From Luteimonas rhizosphaericola (GTDB lineage: Bacteria; Pseudomonadota; Gammaproteobacteria; Xanthomonadales; Xanthomonadaceae), in assembly GCF_029888045.1 (NCBI RefSeq), contig NZ_JARXRN010000020.1:303150-367149 (forward strand): 64,000 nucleotides of DNA, read 5' to 3'. Under the pieces are notes generated by a model. That model was not told the origin of the DNA. It worked only from the letters and a program-made list of their open reading frames with translations, and did not search any database. Position 1 is the first letter of the stretch; the number at the start of each line of letters is the position of its first letter. Of this stretch, positions 36,087-44,469 are shown one piece after another. A program made the position numbers and the translations under genes.

Positions 36087-36522
36087 ACGAGGCATGGCTC
36101 GCAAGGGTGCATTGCATGACCAATGGCGTGTCGCCATCCCTGGCGCAACAGCATGGGCTCCGGAGCCACCGGCCCAGCCTGTCCAGCCCCGCGCAGCGCG
36201 GCGGGCGTTTCGCCATGGCGCGGGGTGGTGCCTCGCAGGCGCGCGTTGCGCAATGAATGGGGCGAGGCCATCCATGGCGTGACATCACGGGCTCCGGATA
36301 CCCCTGCCCGGCCTGTCCAGCCCCGCGCAGCGCGCGGGGCGTTCCGCCATGGCGAGAGGCGGTGGCTCGCAAGCGCCATGGCGTCGCCCGTGGCCGCGCG
36401 TTCGCCGCGGCGCGAGCCAGTGGCTCGCAAGCGCCCGTTGCGCAATGAATGACGTGTGGCCATCCATGGCGGAACAGCACGGGCTCCGGAGCCACCGGCC
36501 CGGCCATCATGGCCGCGCGTTC
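36087..36522. repeat. intergenic tandem repeat array, about 134-base unit
   Basis: Roughly three and a half imperfect copies. Markers: GGGCTCCGGA at 36155, 36289 and 36481 (134 and 192 apart); CGTTGCGCAATGAATG at 36244 and 36436; GTGGCTCGCAAGCGC twice, about 58 apart, marking a short partial unit. Each unit also has CCATCCATGGCG, a GGGCTCCGGAGCC palindrome and CCTGTCCAGCCCCGCGCAGCGCG. Short in-frame readings exist but differ between copies, so I treat it as non-coding. It fills the gap between the importer genes and the discoidin-domain gene. Confidence 0.8.
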
Positions 36523-36559
36523 GGGCGGGCGCGAGGCAATGCCTCGCGAGCGCCCGCCC
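36523..36559 (-). terminator. long hairpin directly after the ABC permease stop
   Basis: GGGCGGGCGC (36523-36532) pairs with GCGCCCGCCC (36550-36559). Inside, GAGGCA pairs with TGCCTC, with a GCGA bulge. It begins at the base after the permease TGA. There is no T-run, so it could be a terminator of the importer operon or a 3' mRNA stabiliser. Confidence 0.5.
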
Positions 36560-37393
36560 TCACCCTTTCACGCTTCCGAGCAGGAGGCCCTGGATGTAGT
36601 AGCGCTGCAGCAGCAGGAACAGCACCAGCACCGGCAGGACGGTGACCACTGCGCCGGCCATCATCAGTTCCACGTCCATGATGTGCTCGCGCGAGAGCGC
36701 GGCGAGCGCCACCGGCAGCGTGTAGCGCTCCTGGTCGGTGAGCACGATCAGCGGCCACATGAAGTCGTTCCAGGCCGCCATGAAGGTGAACACCGCCAGC
36801 GTCGCAAGCACCGGCTTGAGCATCGGCAGCACCACCTGCCAGAAGACCCGCAGCTCGCCGGCACCGTCGATCCGCGCCGCCTCGATCAGGTCGTCGGGAA
36901 TGCCGCGAGCGTACTGCCGCACCAGGAAGATGCCGAACACCCCCGCCATGCCGGGAATGATCACGCCCCAGTAGCTGTTCACCAGCCCGAGCTGCTTCAT
37001 CAGCAGGAACAGCGGCAGCATCGCCACCTGCGCCGGCACCACCAGGGCGGCCAGCAGCAGCTGGAATACGCGCTCGCGGCCGCGGAAGCGCAGCTTGGCG
37101 AAGGCGTAGCCGGCCATGGTGTTGACCAGCAGCGACAGCAACGTGATCGCCATCGAGACCAGCAGGCTGTTGGCGAAATTGCGCGCCATGCCGGTGCGGG
37201 CGAACAGGTCGCGATAGTTCTCCAGCGTCGCCGACGAAGGCAGGAACGGCGGCGGGAAATGGCTCGCTTCCCCACGCGGCATGAACGAGACCGACACCAT
37301 CCACAGCAGCGGCGCCAGGCTCAGCATCGCCAGCACGAGCAGCGCGCCATTGACGCGCAGCGCCTGCCAGCGGCTCTCCCCGACCAGCCTCAT
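36560..37393 (-). CDS. sugar ABC transporter permease (MalG type)
   Basis: 277 aa with six membrane spans. The EAA loop LIEAARIDGAGELRVFWQVVLPML near residues 186-210 contacts the ATPase, as in CUT1-family importers. The ATG overlaps the stop of the upstream permease (ATGA). The start at 37393 is preferred to longer frames because of this overlap and because the protein then begins just before the first span. It forms the inner-membrane channel with the MalF-type protein; no ATPase gene is adjacent. Confidence 0.93.
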   Translation of the reverse strand: MRLVGESRWQALRVNGALLVLAMLSLAPLLWMVSVSFMPRGEASHFPPPFLPSSATLENYRDLFARTGMARNFANSLLVSMAITLLSLLVNTMAGYAFAKLRFRGRERVFQLLLAALVVPAQVAMLPLFLLMKQLGLVNSYWGVIIPGMAGVFGIFLVRQYARGIPDDLIEAARIDGAGELRVFWQVVLPMLKPVLATLAVFTFMAAWNDFMWPLIVLTDQERYTLPVALAALSREHIMDVELMMAGAVVTVLPVLVLFLLLQRYYIQGLLLGSVKG

Positions 37394-38268
37394 ACCACCC
37401 CCCGCCGGCGGCCGAGGCGCAGCATCAGGGTGGTCGCGGCGAGGATCACCAGGAACAGCACGAAGGCGACCGCCGAGGCGCGGCCGAGGTTCCACCACTT
37501 GAAGCCTTCCTCGAACATGTAGTACAGCACGCTCACGGTGCTCTGGAGCGGATCACCGCGCGTCATCACGTAGGGTTCGGCGAACAGCTGGAAGTAGCCC
37601 GACACCGTGATCACTCCCACCACCACCAGCACCGGACCCAGCTGCGGCAGCGTGATGTGCACGAACTGCTGCCAGCGCGAGGCGCCGTCGATGCGCGCGG
37701 CCTCGTACAGGTCCTGAGGGATCGCCTGCAGCCCGGCGAGGAAGATCACCATGTTGTAGCCGAAGTTCTTCCACACCGCGAACAGCATGATCGTGGGCAT
37801 CGCCCAGCGCGGGTCCCCGAGCCAGTCCACCGGCCCCAGCCCGAGGTGCGACAGGCCCCAGTTCACCAGCCCGTAGCTGGTGTGGAACAGGTAGCGCCAG
37901 ATCACCGCCACCGCCACCAGGGTGGTCACCACCGGGGCGAACAGCGCGGTGCGGAATACCGCGCGCAGCCGCGCCAGAGGCGAATTCAGCAGCAACGCCG
38001 CCCCCAGCGACACCGCGATCGACAGCGGCACGCCCACGGCGACGAAGTAGAACGTATTGCCCAGCGACTTCCAGAACAGCGGCGTGCGCAGCAGTTCGAG
38101 GTAGTTGCCCAGCGCGACGAAGCGCAGGTGCGAGGGATCCGCGAGCGCGTACAGGTCGAAGTCGGTCAGGCTCAGCAGCAGCGCCGCGCACACCGGCAGC
38201 CCGAAGAACACGCCGATCACGAGCAGCGCCGGCGCCGCGAACATCCATCCGGCCAGGCTAGCGCGCAT
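37390..38268 (-). CDS. sugar ABC transporter permease (MalF/UgpA type)
   Basis: 292 aa from the ATG at 38268, six membrane spans. The EAA loop is LYEAARIDGASRWQQFVHITLPQL. WLGDPRWAMPTIMLFAVWKNFGYNMVIFLAGLQ is typical of CUT1 permeases. The chosen start overlaps the end of the binding-protein gene by 11 bases, giving tight coupling; an earlier in-frame Met would push the overlap to 65 bases. Partner of the MalG-type permease. Confidence 0.92.
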   Translation of the reverse strand: MRASLAGWMFAAPALLVIGVFFGLPVCAALLLSLTDFDLYALADPSHLRFVALGNYLELLRTPLFWKSLGNTFYFVAVGVPLSIAVSLGAALLLNSPLARLRAVFRTALFAPVVTTLVAVAVIWRYLFHTSYGLVNWGLSHLGLGPVDWLGDPRWAMPTIMLFAVWKNFGYNMVIFLAGLQAIPQDLYEAARIDGASRWQQFVHITLPQLGPVLVVVGVITVSGYFQLFAEPYVMTRGDPLQSTVSVLYYMFEEGFKWWNLGRASAVAFVLFLVILAATTLMLRLGRRRGVV

Positions 38269-39535
38269 CGGCGGCCTCGCGCTCGCGCACCCAGCGCCGC
38301 TTCTCCAGGATCGCGTCGACACGGGCGTCGAGCTCCGTCACCGCGGCGTCCTGCGAATGCCCGCCGCGCACCACGCGCTCGGTCGCCAGCCGCATTTCCT
38401 GCACGATGCGTTCCCATTCCAGCACCTGGGGCGTCGGCCGCACGCGCTCGAGCTGGTCGCGGAACGCCCGCGCGAGTTCGTCGTCGGCCAGCCCCGGATG
38501 TTCCCAGGTGCTGCGCCGCGGCGGCAGGTTGCCGATCATCGCGTGGAAGCGCTGCTGGATGTCCGGGCGCGAGAGGAACTCGACCAGCGTCCAGGCCGCG
38601 TCCTTGTTCGGCGAGGACCGGAACAGCACCAGGCTGGTGCCGCCGGCGATGCCCGCGCCGGGGCCGTCGGGGCCCGGCAGCGGCATCGTGCCCCACTGCT
38701 CTTCGAGGTCCGGCGGCGCACGACGCCTGAATTCGCGGATGTTCCAGGGGCCCGAGAGATAGAACGCGAACCGGCCCCGGAAGAACTCGTCCCACACGTT
38801 CGAGATCTGCGTCTCCGAGACCGCCGGCGCCCAGCCCTGCGCGAACACGTTGGCGTAGAACGCGAGTGCCTTGCGGAAGCCGTCGCTGCGGAAATTGCCG
38901 CGGCCGTCGTCCTCGCGCAGCAGCGGATCGCCGGTCTGCAGCGCGAACGAGAGCTGCGGCTCGAACTCGTTCACCGGCATCAGCACCGCATGCCGGCCGG
39001 GGCCGGCATCGCGCACCACCGCCGCCATCGCCTGCTCCCACTCGGCCCAGGTCTGCGGCAGCGCATCCACGCCCGCGCGCGCGAGCAGGTCCTTGCGGTA
39101 GAACAGCAGCCGCGTGTCGACGTACCACGGCACGCCGACCAGGGTGCCGTCGACCACGTTGGTGGCCCAGATCCCGGGGAAGTAGTCGGCCTGGTCGATC
39201 ACGTCCGAGGCATCGACCCGGGCCTGCACGGGCTCGAGCGTGTCGAGCGCCGCGAATTCGGCGATCCAGGTGTTGCCGAGCTGGCACACATCCGGCAGGC
39301 CGTCGGCGGCGAACGCGGTGAGCAGCTTCTCGTGCGCCGCGGTCCACGGCACCTGCTGCAGGTCGACCCGGATGCCGGGATGTTCGCGCTCGAAGTCGTC
39401 GAGCAGTTCGGCCACCACTTCGGCTTCCCGGCCCATCGCCCAGAAGCGGATCGTGGTGGTGTCGTCCACCCGTGCGCATGCCGACAGCACGACGCACAGC
39501 CACGCGGACAACAGCAGGAGACGCGCCGATCGCAT
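38258..39535 (-). CDS. sugar ABC transporter solute-binding lipoprotein
   Basis: 425 aa. Signal peptide with lipobox VLSAC (Cys19-20), so membrane-anchored in the periplasm. TIRFWAMGREAEVVAELLDDFE, GIRVDLQQVPWTAAHEKLLTAFAA and VPWYVDTRLLFYRKDLL are typical of the MalE/UgpB-like family (SBP_bac_1/8). The ligand is unknown; the GH144 and GH3 neighbours suggest a gluco-oligosaccharide. TAGGAT lies 6 bases before the ATG and could be either a -10 box of a leaderless message or, as AGGA, a ribosome site. First gene of the SBP-permease-permease unit, 117 bases after the GH144 gene. Confidence 0.93.
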   Translation of the reverse strand: MRSARLLLLSAWLCVVLSACARVDDTTTIRFWAMGREAEVVAELLDDFEREHPGIRVDLQQVPWTAAHEKLLTAFAADGLPDVCQLGNTWIAEFAALDTLEPVQARVDASDVIDQADYFPGIWATNVVDGTLVGVPWYVDTRLLFYRKDLLARAGVDALPQTWAEWEQAMAAVVRDAGPGRHAVLMPVNEFEPQLSFALQTGDPLLREDDGRGNFRSDGFRKALAFYANVFAQGWAPAVSETQISNVWDEFFRGRFAFYLSGPWNIREFRRRAPPDLEEQWGTMPLPGPDGPGAGIAGGTSLVLFRSSPNKDAAWTLVEFLSRPDIQQRFHAMIGNLPPRRSTWEHPGLADDELARAFRDQLERVRPTPQVLEWERIVQEMRLATERVVRGGHSQDAAVTELDARVDAILEKRRWVREREAADAR

Positions 39536-39652
39536 TTGCCAATCCTAGACGCCTGAGACCGGATCGCGACGAACCATACGCGCGACCGCCGCTGCACCCG
39601 TGCGCGGCCGCATGCGCACGGCAGCGCCGTCGCCGCGCTTCATGCCGGGCCC

Positions 39653-41317
39653 CTAGGCCGGCGGATCCGACGCACGCGGCTCGGCCGGGGGATCGTCGTC
39701 CTGGTCGCCCTCCCGCGACTGGGCACGCCGCATGTCCTCGGCGTTCGCGGCTTCCGGATCAGGTTCGCCGGAGGTCTGCGGCCCGTCCGGCGGCGCCAGC
39801 CATCCGCCCGTGAACCCCGCGCGTTCCAGCCCCTTGCGGATGTAGGGATTCTCGCGCATCACCTTCCACACGAAGTCGTTGCGGTAGTTGGCGATCATGG
39901 TGAGGATCGGCCCCTGGTCGATGCCGATGTAGTCGCTGGCCACCCAGCCGCGACCGGGGATCAGGCGCCCGGTCTTGAGCGGGACGTCGTACTTGAAGCT
40001 CGGGTTGACCGCGTCGAGGAAGCCGTAGCTCGAGTAGAGGTACTCGCCGTAGCGCTCGTACAGCTCCTCGGTGGCGGGGATCACGATCTCGGGCGCGAAC
40101 GGCAGCGAGGCGATCGCAGCGGTCGGCGCGATGGTGCCGTCATCGAACTCGTCCGACAGGCCCGCGCCGCGCGCGCTGTAGTGGCGGAATTCGCGCTGCT
40201 GGCCCTTGAATTCCTGGGTGGTGCGTTGCGGCCCGTCGCTGGCGGTCAGGCCCCAGACGTTCTCGCCGTAGTCCTCCCACCCCATCGGGTTGTCGATCGC
40301 GTAGGCGCGCTGGGCGTAGGTGGCGCGGCGGCTGTTCTCGAAGTAGTCGATGCCGCGGTTCTTCATGTACTCGTCGCGGATGCCGCGGAAATCGATCCAC
40401 ACGTGCGAATACTGGTGCCCGAAGTGCGGGCCGAAGCTCAGGTATTCCTGGCCCTGGAACACGCCCCAGTCGCGCTCGTAAGTCTGGGTCCACACCTCCC
40501 AGGCCTCCGGCTCGACAGGATGGGTGGGCGAGCCGAGTGCGAGGATGTAGACCAGCATCGCCTCGTTGTAGCCCTTCCAGTCGTGGGTGATGAAGCCGCG
40601 CTCGGGATACCAGCCCATCGAGATCAGTGGCGGGCGCTGCTGCAGGTAGGGCCACTCCACGCGCCGGTAGATCTGGTCGGCCAGCTCGCGGATGCGCACC
40701 TCGCGTTCGTCGTCTCCGGTGTAGTAGGACTGCGCGAACAGCACGCCCATCAGCAGGATGCCGGTGTCCACGCTCGACAGTTCCACCCACTTGTCGTAGC
40801 GCGCGCCGCTCTGCATGTCGAGGAAGTGGTAGAAGAACCCCTTGTGCCCGCTGCGTCCCTCGGCCTGCGGGCCCATGCGCGCCTCGCGCAGGAACTCCAG
40901 CGTGACCAGGGTGCGGTCCACCGCCTGCGTGCGGCTGACCCAGCCGTTCTCGATCCCGATCGGATAGGCGGTGAGCGAGAAGCCGACCGAGGCGATGCTC
41001 GCGAACGGCCGCGACGGGAATCGGTCCGGCGTGAGCCCGTTGACCTCGTTGGTGGTGTCCCAGAAGAACTGGAACGTGCGCCGCTCGATGTCGCGGAACA
41101 GCGGCGGCAGCTCCGGCGGCCCGGCCGGCTCCTCCTGCTTCGGCTCGGGCGCGGCCTCCGGATCGGGCAGCACGATCTGCGGGATCGGGCCGGGCTTCGG
41201 CGGCGCGACGGCGGGTTCCTGCGCAGGGGGAGGTTCGCGCTGACATGCGCCCGCAGATACGATCAGTGCTACCAGCAGAAAGCCGCGAAACAAAGGTCTT
41301 GTCGAACTAAAGCGCAT
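39653..41317 (-). CDS. PF10091 / GH144-type glucan hydrolase, lipoprotein
   Basis: 554 aa. Lipoprotein signal (VSAGAC), a Pro-rich linker (about 26-65), then an (alpha/alpha)6 domain (about 70-510) of the PF10091 'glycoamylase' family. It has RRTFQFFWDTTN, PDRFPSRPFASIASVGFSL, SSVDTGILLMG, WKGYNEAMLVYILALG, FGHQYSHVWIDFRG and GRGWVASDYIGIDQGPI. Characterised GH144 members are endo-beta-1,2-glucanases. The C-terminal 45 residues are acidic and low-complexity. No ribosome site is present; TACAGT lies 6 bases before the ATG, inside a LacI-type operator. Located between the TonB receptor and the importer, it may depolymerise glucan in the periplasm. Confidence 0.88.
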   Translation of the reverse strand: MRFSSTRPLFRGFLLVALIVSAGACQREPPPAQEPAVAPPKPGPIPQIVLPDPEAAPEPKQEEPAGPPELPPLFRDIERRTFQFFWDTTNEVNGLTPDRFPSRPFASIASVGFSLTAYPIGIENGWVSRTQAVDRTLVTLEFLREARMGPQAEGRSGHKGFFYHFLDMQSGARYDKWVELSSVDTGILLMGVLFAQSYYTGDDEREVRIRELADQIYRRVEWPYLQQRPPLISMGWYPERGFITHDWKGYNEAMLVYILALGSPTHPVEPEAWEVWTQTYERDWGVFQGQEYLSFGPHFGHQYSHVWIDFRGIRDEYMKNRGIDYFENSRRATYAQRAYAIDNPMGWEDYGENVWGLTASDGPQRTTQEFKGQQREFRHYSARGAGLSDEFDDGTIAPTAAIASLPFAPEIVIPATEELYERYGEYLYSSYGFLDAVNPSFKYDVPLKTGRLIPGRGWVASDYIGIDQGPILTMIANYRNDFVWKVMRENPYIRKGLERAGFTGGWLAPPDGPQTSGEPDPEAANAEDMRRAQSREGDQDDDPPAEPRASDPPA

Positions 41318-41323
41318 GTCAGG

Positions 41324-41339
41324 ACTGTAACCGTTTCCG
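41324..41339 (-). promoter_or_regulatory. LacI-type operator overlapping the GH144 -10 box
   Basis: Plus-strand TGTAACCGTTTCCG at 41326-41339 fits the TGTAAnCGnTTnCR box. On the minus strand the same bases include TACAGT (41324-41329), exactly 6 bases before the GH144 ATG. A repressor here would cover the -10 element of what looks like a leaderless message. Confidence 0.6.
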
Positions 41340-41350
41340 AGGATGCTTCA

Positions 41351-41380
41351 AAAGAAGGGCCGGCCGATGCGACCGGCCCA
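41351..41380 (-). terminator. intrinsic terminator of the TonB receptor gene
   Basis: On the minus strand GGGCCGG pairs with CCGGCCC around a 9-base loop and is followed by TTCTTTT. It starts 6 bases after the receptor stop. It separates the lacI-receptor transcript from the GH144-importer transcript, which has its own promoter. Confidence 0.8.
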
Positions 41381-41386
41381 ACATGA

Positions 41387-44300
41387 TTACCAGTCGAGTC
41401 CGAAGCTCAACTTGAACGTTCTGGTGGGCAGCAGGATCTCATCGCCATTTCGGCTGCGAAACGCCGGATTGCGCGGCTCGCCTGCACCGCCGCGCCATCC
41501 TTCGAACTGGTTCCAGTTGCGCCAGTTGAACACGTTGAGAACATCGGCTCGCACCTTCAGCGCAAGGTCCGTACCCGTATTCCAACGCTTCTCCAGGGCG
41601 GCATCGAACTGCTTGAATCCCACAGTTCCCTCCGGAACGTACGGATCGAAGAAGCACTGGTTCGAATCGGGCGCGTCATTGCAATTCGTTGCATCCCGGG
41701 GACGATGGGTGGCCAGCACAAGTTTGCTGCTGAAGGTAACGTCCCAACCGAGGTCGAAGATTCCGGAGAGGACCAGCCGATGCTTCGGCACTCCCGTCGA
41801 AAGAAGCATCTGGTCCGGAATGACCGGATAGTCGCCAACGAAATTCTCCCCGGTTTCGGCGGCGTTGCTGCGGTTTTCCTCTGCATCGCTGTAGGTATAC
41901 GCGAGGTTCACGCCCCACCTCGACTCCTCTGTAAACGGCTTGTCCGCGGAGATCAGCAGGGAATTGAGGTTGTACTTGATGCCGTTGTCGCCAAGAATCA
42001 GGCTGCCGTAACCCGGAATCGCTTGGCCCCACGGCTGGCCGCCCCAGGTTGCGCCCGGAATCTCGTAGTATCTTCCGTCATCCCATCGATTGCCCAGCCT
42101 GAAGTAGATTCCGTCACGGCTGCGGATATGGGAGATGGCGACGGACGTGTTCCAGTCGTGACCCAACATCGGCACCACGTTTCGCATGCCGATGCTGAAC
42201 TGGTCGGAATAGGGTGTCTTCAGGTCGTTGCGCAGTAGCGTGACCTCGCCACCCAACCGCGGGTTCGCATCCACATATTCAGCGATGCCTTCGGGCGTCA
42301 GCAGAGCCGGATCGAACGGAATGCAGTTACTGTTTTCCGCGGGATCGCATGGATGCAGCTCGGTATCGAAATCGATGGCGTAGGAAGCGAAAGAACCCGC
42401 GTAATATTCGCGTGCAATCAGATCGAAGAGGTTTCTGTCGTACGCCCGGCCCGCACCGCCGAAAATGACGTGCCTCTGATCCGCGAACAGATCATACGAA
42501 AATCCGACGCGCGGCTGCCAGGCGTCCTTGAAAGAATCACGGTTGCTTCCGTTGCTGATGTAATCTTCGACGTCGTAATCGGTGTTGCGGATGTTGTCCC
42601 ATCCCCGCAACGCCGCGACGACGCCCGGATCCACCGCATAGTCCTCGAAGCTCGGCGACTCCTCGTAATCCCAACGCAGACCGAGGTTGAGCGTCAACTT
42701 GTCGTTGACCTCCCAGTCGTCCTGGATGTAGATGCCGAACTGCTTGTTCTTCGATTCGACGAAGGGGGCACGATCGGCGCTCGGGGCGGTGAACTCGATC
42801 CGATAAGGCTGGTCGAGGCTCTCGTTGACATCGAAGAAGTACTGGGGATATGGAGGATTCTGCTGGAATGCGTTTAGATCGACCTGCTTGTACTTAAAGC
42901 CCATCTTCAGGGTGTGCCCTTCCCAGCCAAAGAACGTCAGGTCGTTCTGGAGTGCGACGCCCTTCTGTCCCTTGTCCTGAAAGGTAGGTCCTCCCCCGAC
43001 ATTCAGAACGCCTAACCTCAAGTTGGCGGGGTTGTTCGGATCCACGATGGTGTAGCGGAACCCCGGACCAGCAGTGACCGGGCTCGGGTTGTAAGCGGCT
43101 TCCTCGAAGGTCAGGTGCGCATCATTCAACCAGTTCATGGAGCTGAACTGATAACGCAAGTCGACGCGGGTTTCATCATTGACGAAGTTGGTCGCAAAAC
43201 CCGGCGCACTGATATCGGCACCCGGGCTGATGGAGTCCTCATCGCGGTAACGTATGGATAGATCCACGAGATGTGACTCGCCGAGCGTAAGACTCAGCTT
43301 GCCGAAGTACAGATCCTGATTGAACGGTACGCTGTCCCCACCGTAGATCGAGGACAGTTCTGGTGGCAGCACGCTCGGATCGAACACTGTCGGCGGCATG
43401 ATATTGCGTGGAACGACAAAGTCCTTCGCCTCGTACGACATGAAGAAGTGGAGCATGTCCTGGATGATTGGCCCACCGAACGTGGCGCCGTACTGTTCCG
43501 TGACCTCCTCTGATTTGAAGCCACGCTTTTCCTCGATCACGGTCGGCTGCCGCCAGTCCTCGGAGGTGCGGTCCCAGAAGAAGCTGCCTTCGAATTCGTT
43601 AGTACCTGAGCGAGTCACCGCTGTGACCGCCGCACTGCTGATCTGGTCGTACTCCGCCTTGTAGTTGGACGTGATGACCTTGTATTCGCCGATAGCCGAC
43701 TGCGGGAACGGATTGCCGCGACTGTCGTCCTGCCCGGTGATACCACCTGGCGTCACGTAGTTCTTCTGACCGACGCCATCGATAAAGACGTTGATGTTGC
43801 TCGACCCCTGCGCACCGCTACGCAGCTGGGATTCCGACCCGTTTGGCGACGAGATGAACTGCATGCCGGGGACCGTATCCGCAAACGCGAGGAAGTTCCG
43901 CGAGTTCTGCGGCAGGGCTTCGATCTGTCTCTGCGACACATACGTCGCGATTTCGGACGTCTTCGTCTCCACCAGCGCCTGCGCCGTCACCACCACTGCG
44001 TCCAAGTCGGTCGCTTCGCCCGTGGGGGCGGTCTCGGCCACGCCACCGACGCCCAGGTTGAGCGTCGCGGTCTGGCCCACCGCCAGGGTCACATTCTGCG
44101 AGCTGGTCTGCCCGTTGGCGGTCACGTCGATGCGGTAGGTGCCCGGCGGCAGGCCGGCAAGGTTGTAGTTGCCGCTGGCCGTGGTCTGCACGCTGCGCGT
44201 GAGGCCGGTGGCCAGGTTGGTGGCGGTGACGCGGGCGTCGGTGGCCGGTGCGGAATCGGCCATCACCTGGCCGCGGATGGCGCCCGCGGTAGATTGCGCG

Positions 44301-44395
44301 AACGCGGGCGCGGCCAGCAGCATGCAGCCGGCCAGGGCACAGCTGAGCACGCTGCGGTCGAGGCTGCGCGACGCGGAACGGATCTTGCGATTCAT
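41387..44395 (-). CDS. TonB-dependent receptor, Oar-like, with carboxypeptidase-regulatory-like N-terminal domain
   Basis: 1,002 aa, outer-membrane active transporter. Signal peptide ends AAPAFAQ. Residues about 36-105 are a carboxypeptidase-regulatory-like beta-sandwich (GAIRGQVMADSAPATDARVT, GNYNLAGLPPGTYRIDV). A TonB-box-like DLDAVVVTA follows, then the plug (about 140-260, RQIEALPQNSRNFLAFADTVPG) and a beta-barrel ending in FKLSFGLDW with terminal Trp. GGGAGGGG lies 7 bases before the ATG. It follows lacI after 75 bases. Base composition changes inside the gene: the first about 450 bases are as G+C-rich as the neighbours, while the plug and barrel part is clearly poorer. Probably imports the glucan or oligosaccharide handled by the locus. 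Confidence 0.92.
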   Translation of the reverse strand: MNRKIRSASRSLDRSVLSCALAGCMLLAAPAFAQSTAGAIRGQVMADSAPATDARVTATNLATGLTRSVQTTASGNYNLAGLPPGTYRIDVTANGQTSSQNVTLAVGQTATLNLGVGGVAETAPTGEATDLDAVVVTAQALVETKTSEIATYVSQRQIEALPQNSRNFLAFADTVPGMQFISSPNGSESQLRSGAQGSSNINVFIDGVGQKNYVTPGGITGQDDSRGNPFPQSAIGEYKVITSNYKAEYDQISSAAVTAVTRSGTNEFEGSFFWDRTSEDWRQPTVIEEKRGFKSEEVTEQYGATFGGPIIQDMLHFFMSYEAKDFVVPRNIMPPTVFDPSVLPPELSSIYGGDSVPFNQDLYFGKLSLTLGESHLVDLSIRYRDEDSISPGADISAPGFATNFVNDETRVDLRYQFSSMNWLNDAHLTFEEAAYNPSPVTAGPGFRYTIVDPNNPANLRLGVLNVGGGPTFQDKGQKGVALQNDLTFFGWEGHTLKMGFKYKQVDLNAFQQNPPYPQYFFDVNESLDQPYRIEFTAPSADRAPFVESKNKQFGIYIQDDWEVNDKLTLNLGLRWDYEESPSFEDYAVDPGVVAALRGWDNIRNTDYDVEDYISNGSNRDSFKDAWQPRVGFSYDLFADQRHVIFGGAGRAYDRNLFDLIAREYYAGSFASYAIDFDTELHPCDPAENSNCIPFDPALLTPEGIAEYVDANPRLGGEVTLLRNDLKTPYSDQFSIGMRNVVPMLGHDWNTSVAISHIRSRDGIYFRLGNRWDDGRYYEIPGATWGGQPWGQAIPGYGSLILGDNGIKYNLNSLLISADKPFTEESRWGVNLAYTYSDAEENRSNAAETGENFVGDYPVIPDQMLLSTGVPKHRLVLSGIFDLGWDVTFSSKLVLATHRPRDATNCNDAPDSNQCFFDPYVPEGTVGFKQFDAALEKRWNTGTDLALKVRADVLNVFNWRNWNQFEGWRGGAGEPRNPAFRSRNGDEILLPTRTFKLSFGLDW

Positions 44396-44469
44396 GGTGA
44401 GCCCCTCCCAGGGCGGTCCTCAATGTTGAAACCGGGGGAATGACGCGCCTCGCGTGGGCGCATGTCGCT

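Noticed and set aside
36119..36645. Small open frames in the tandem array with similar starts (MTNGVSPSLAQQHGLRSHRP, MNDVWPSMAEQHGLRSHRP)
   Set aside because: They follow from the repeated DNA, end at different places, lack ribosome sites and show no coding constraint between copies.
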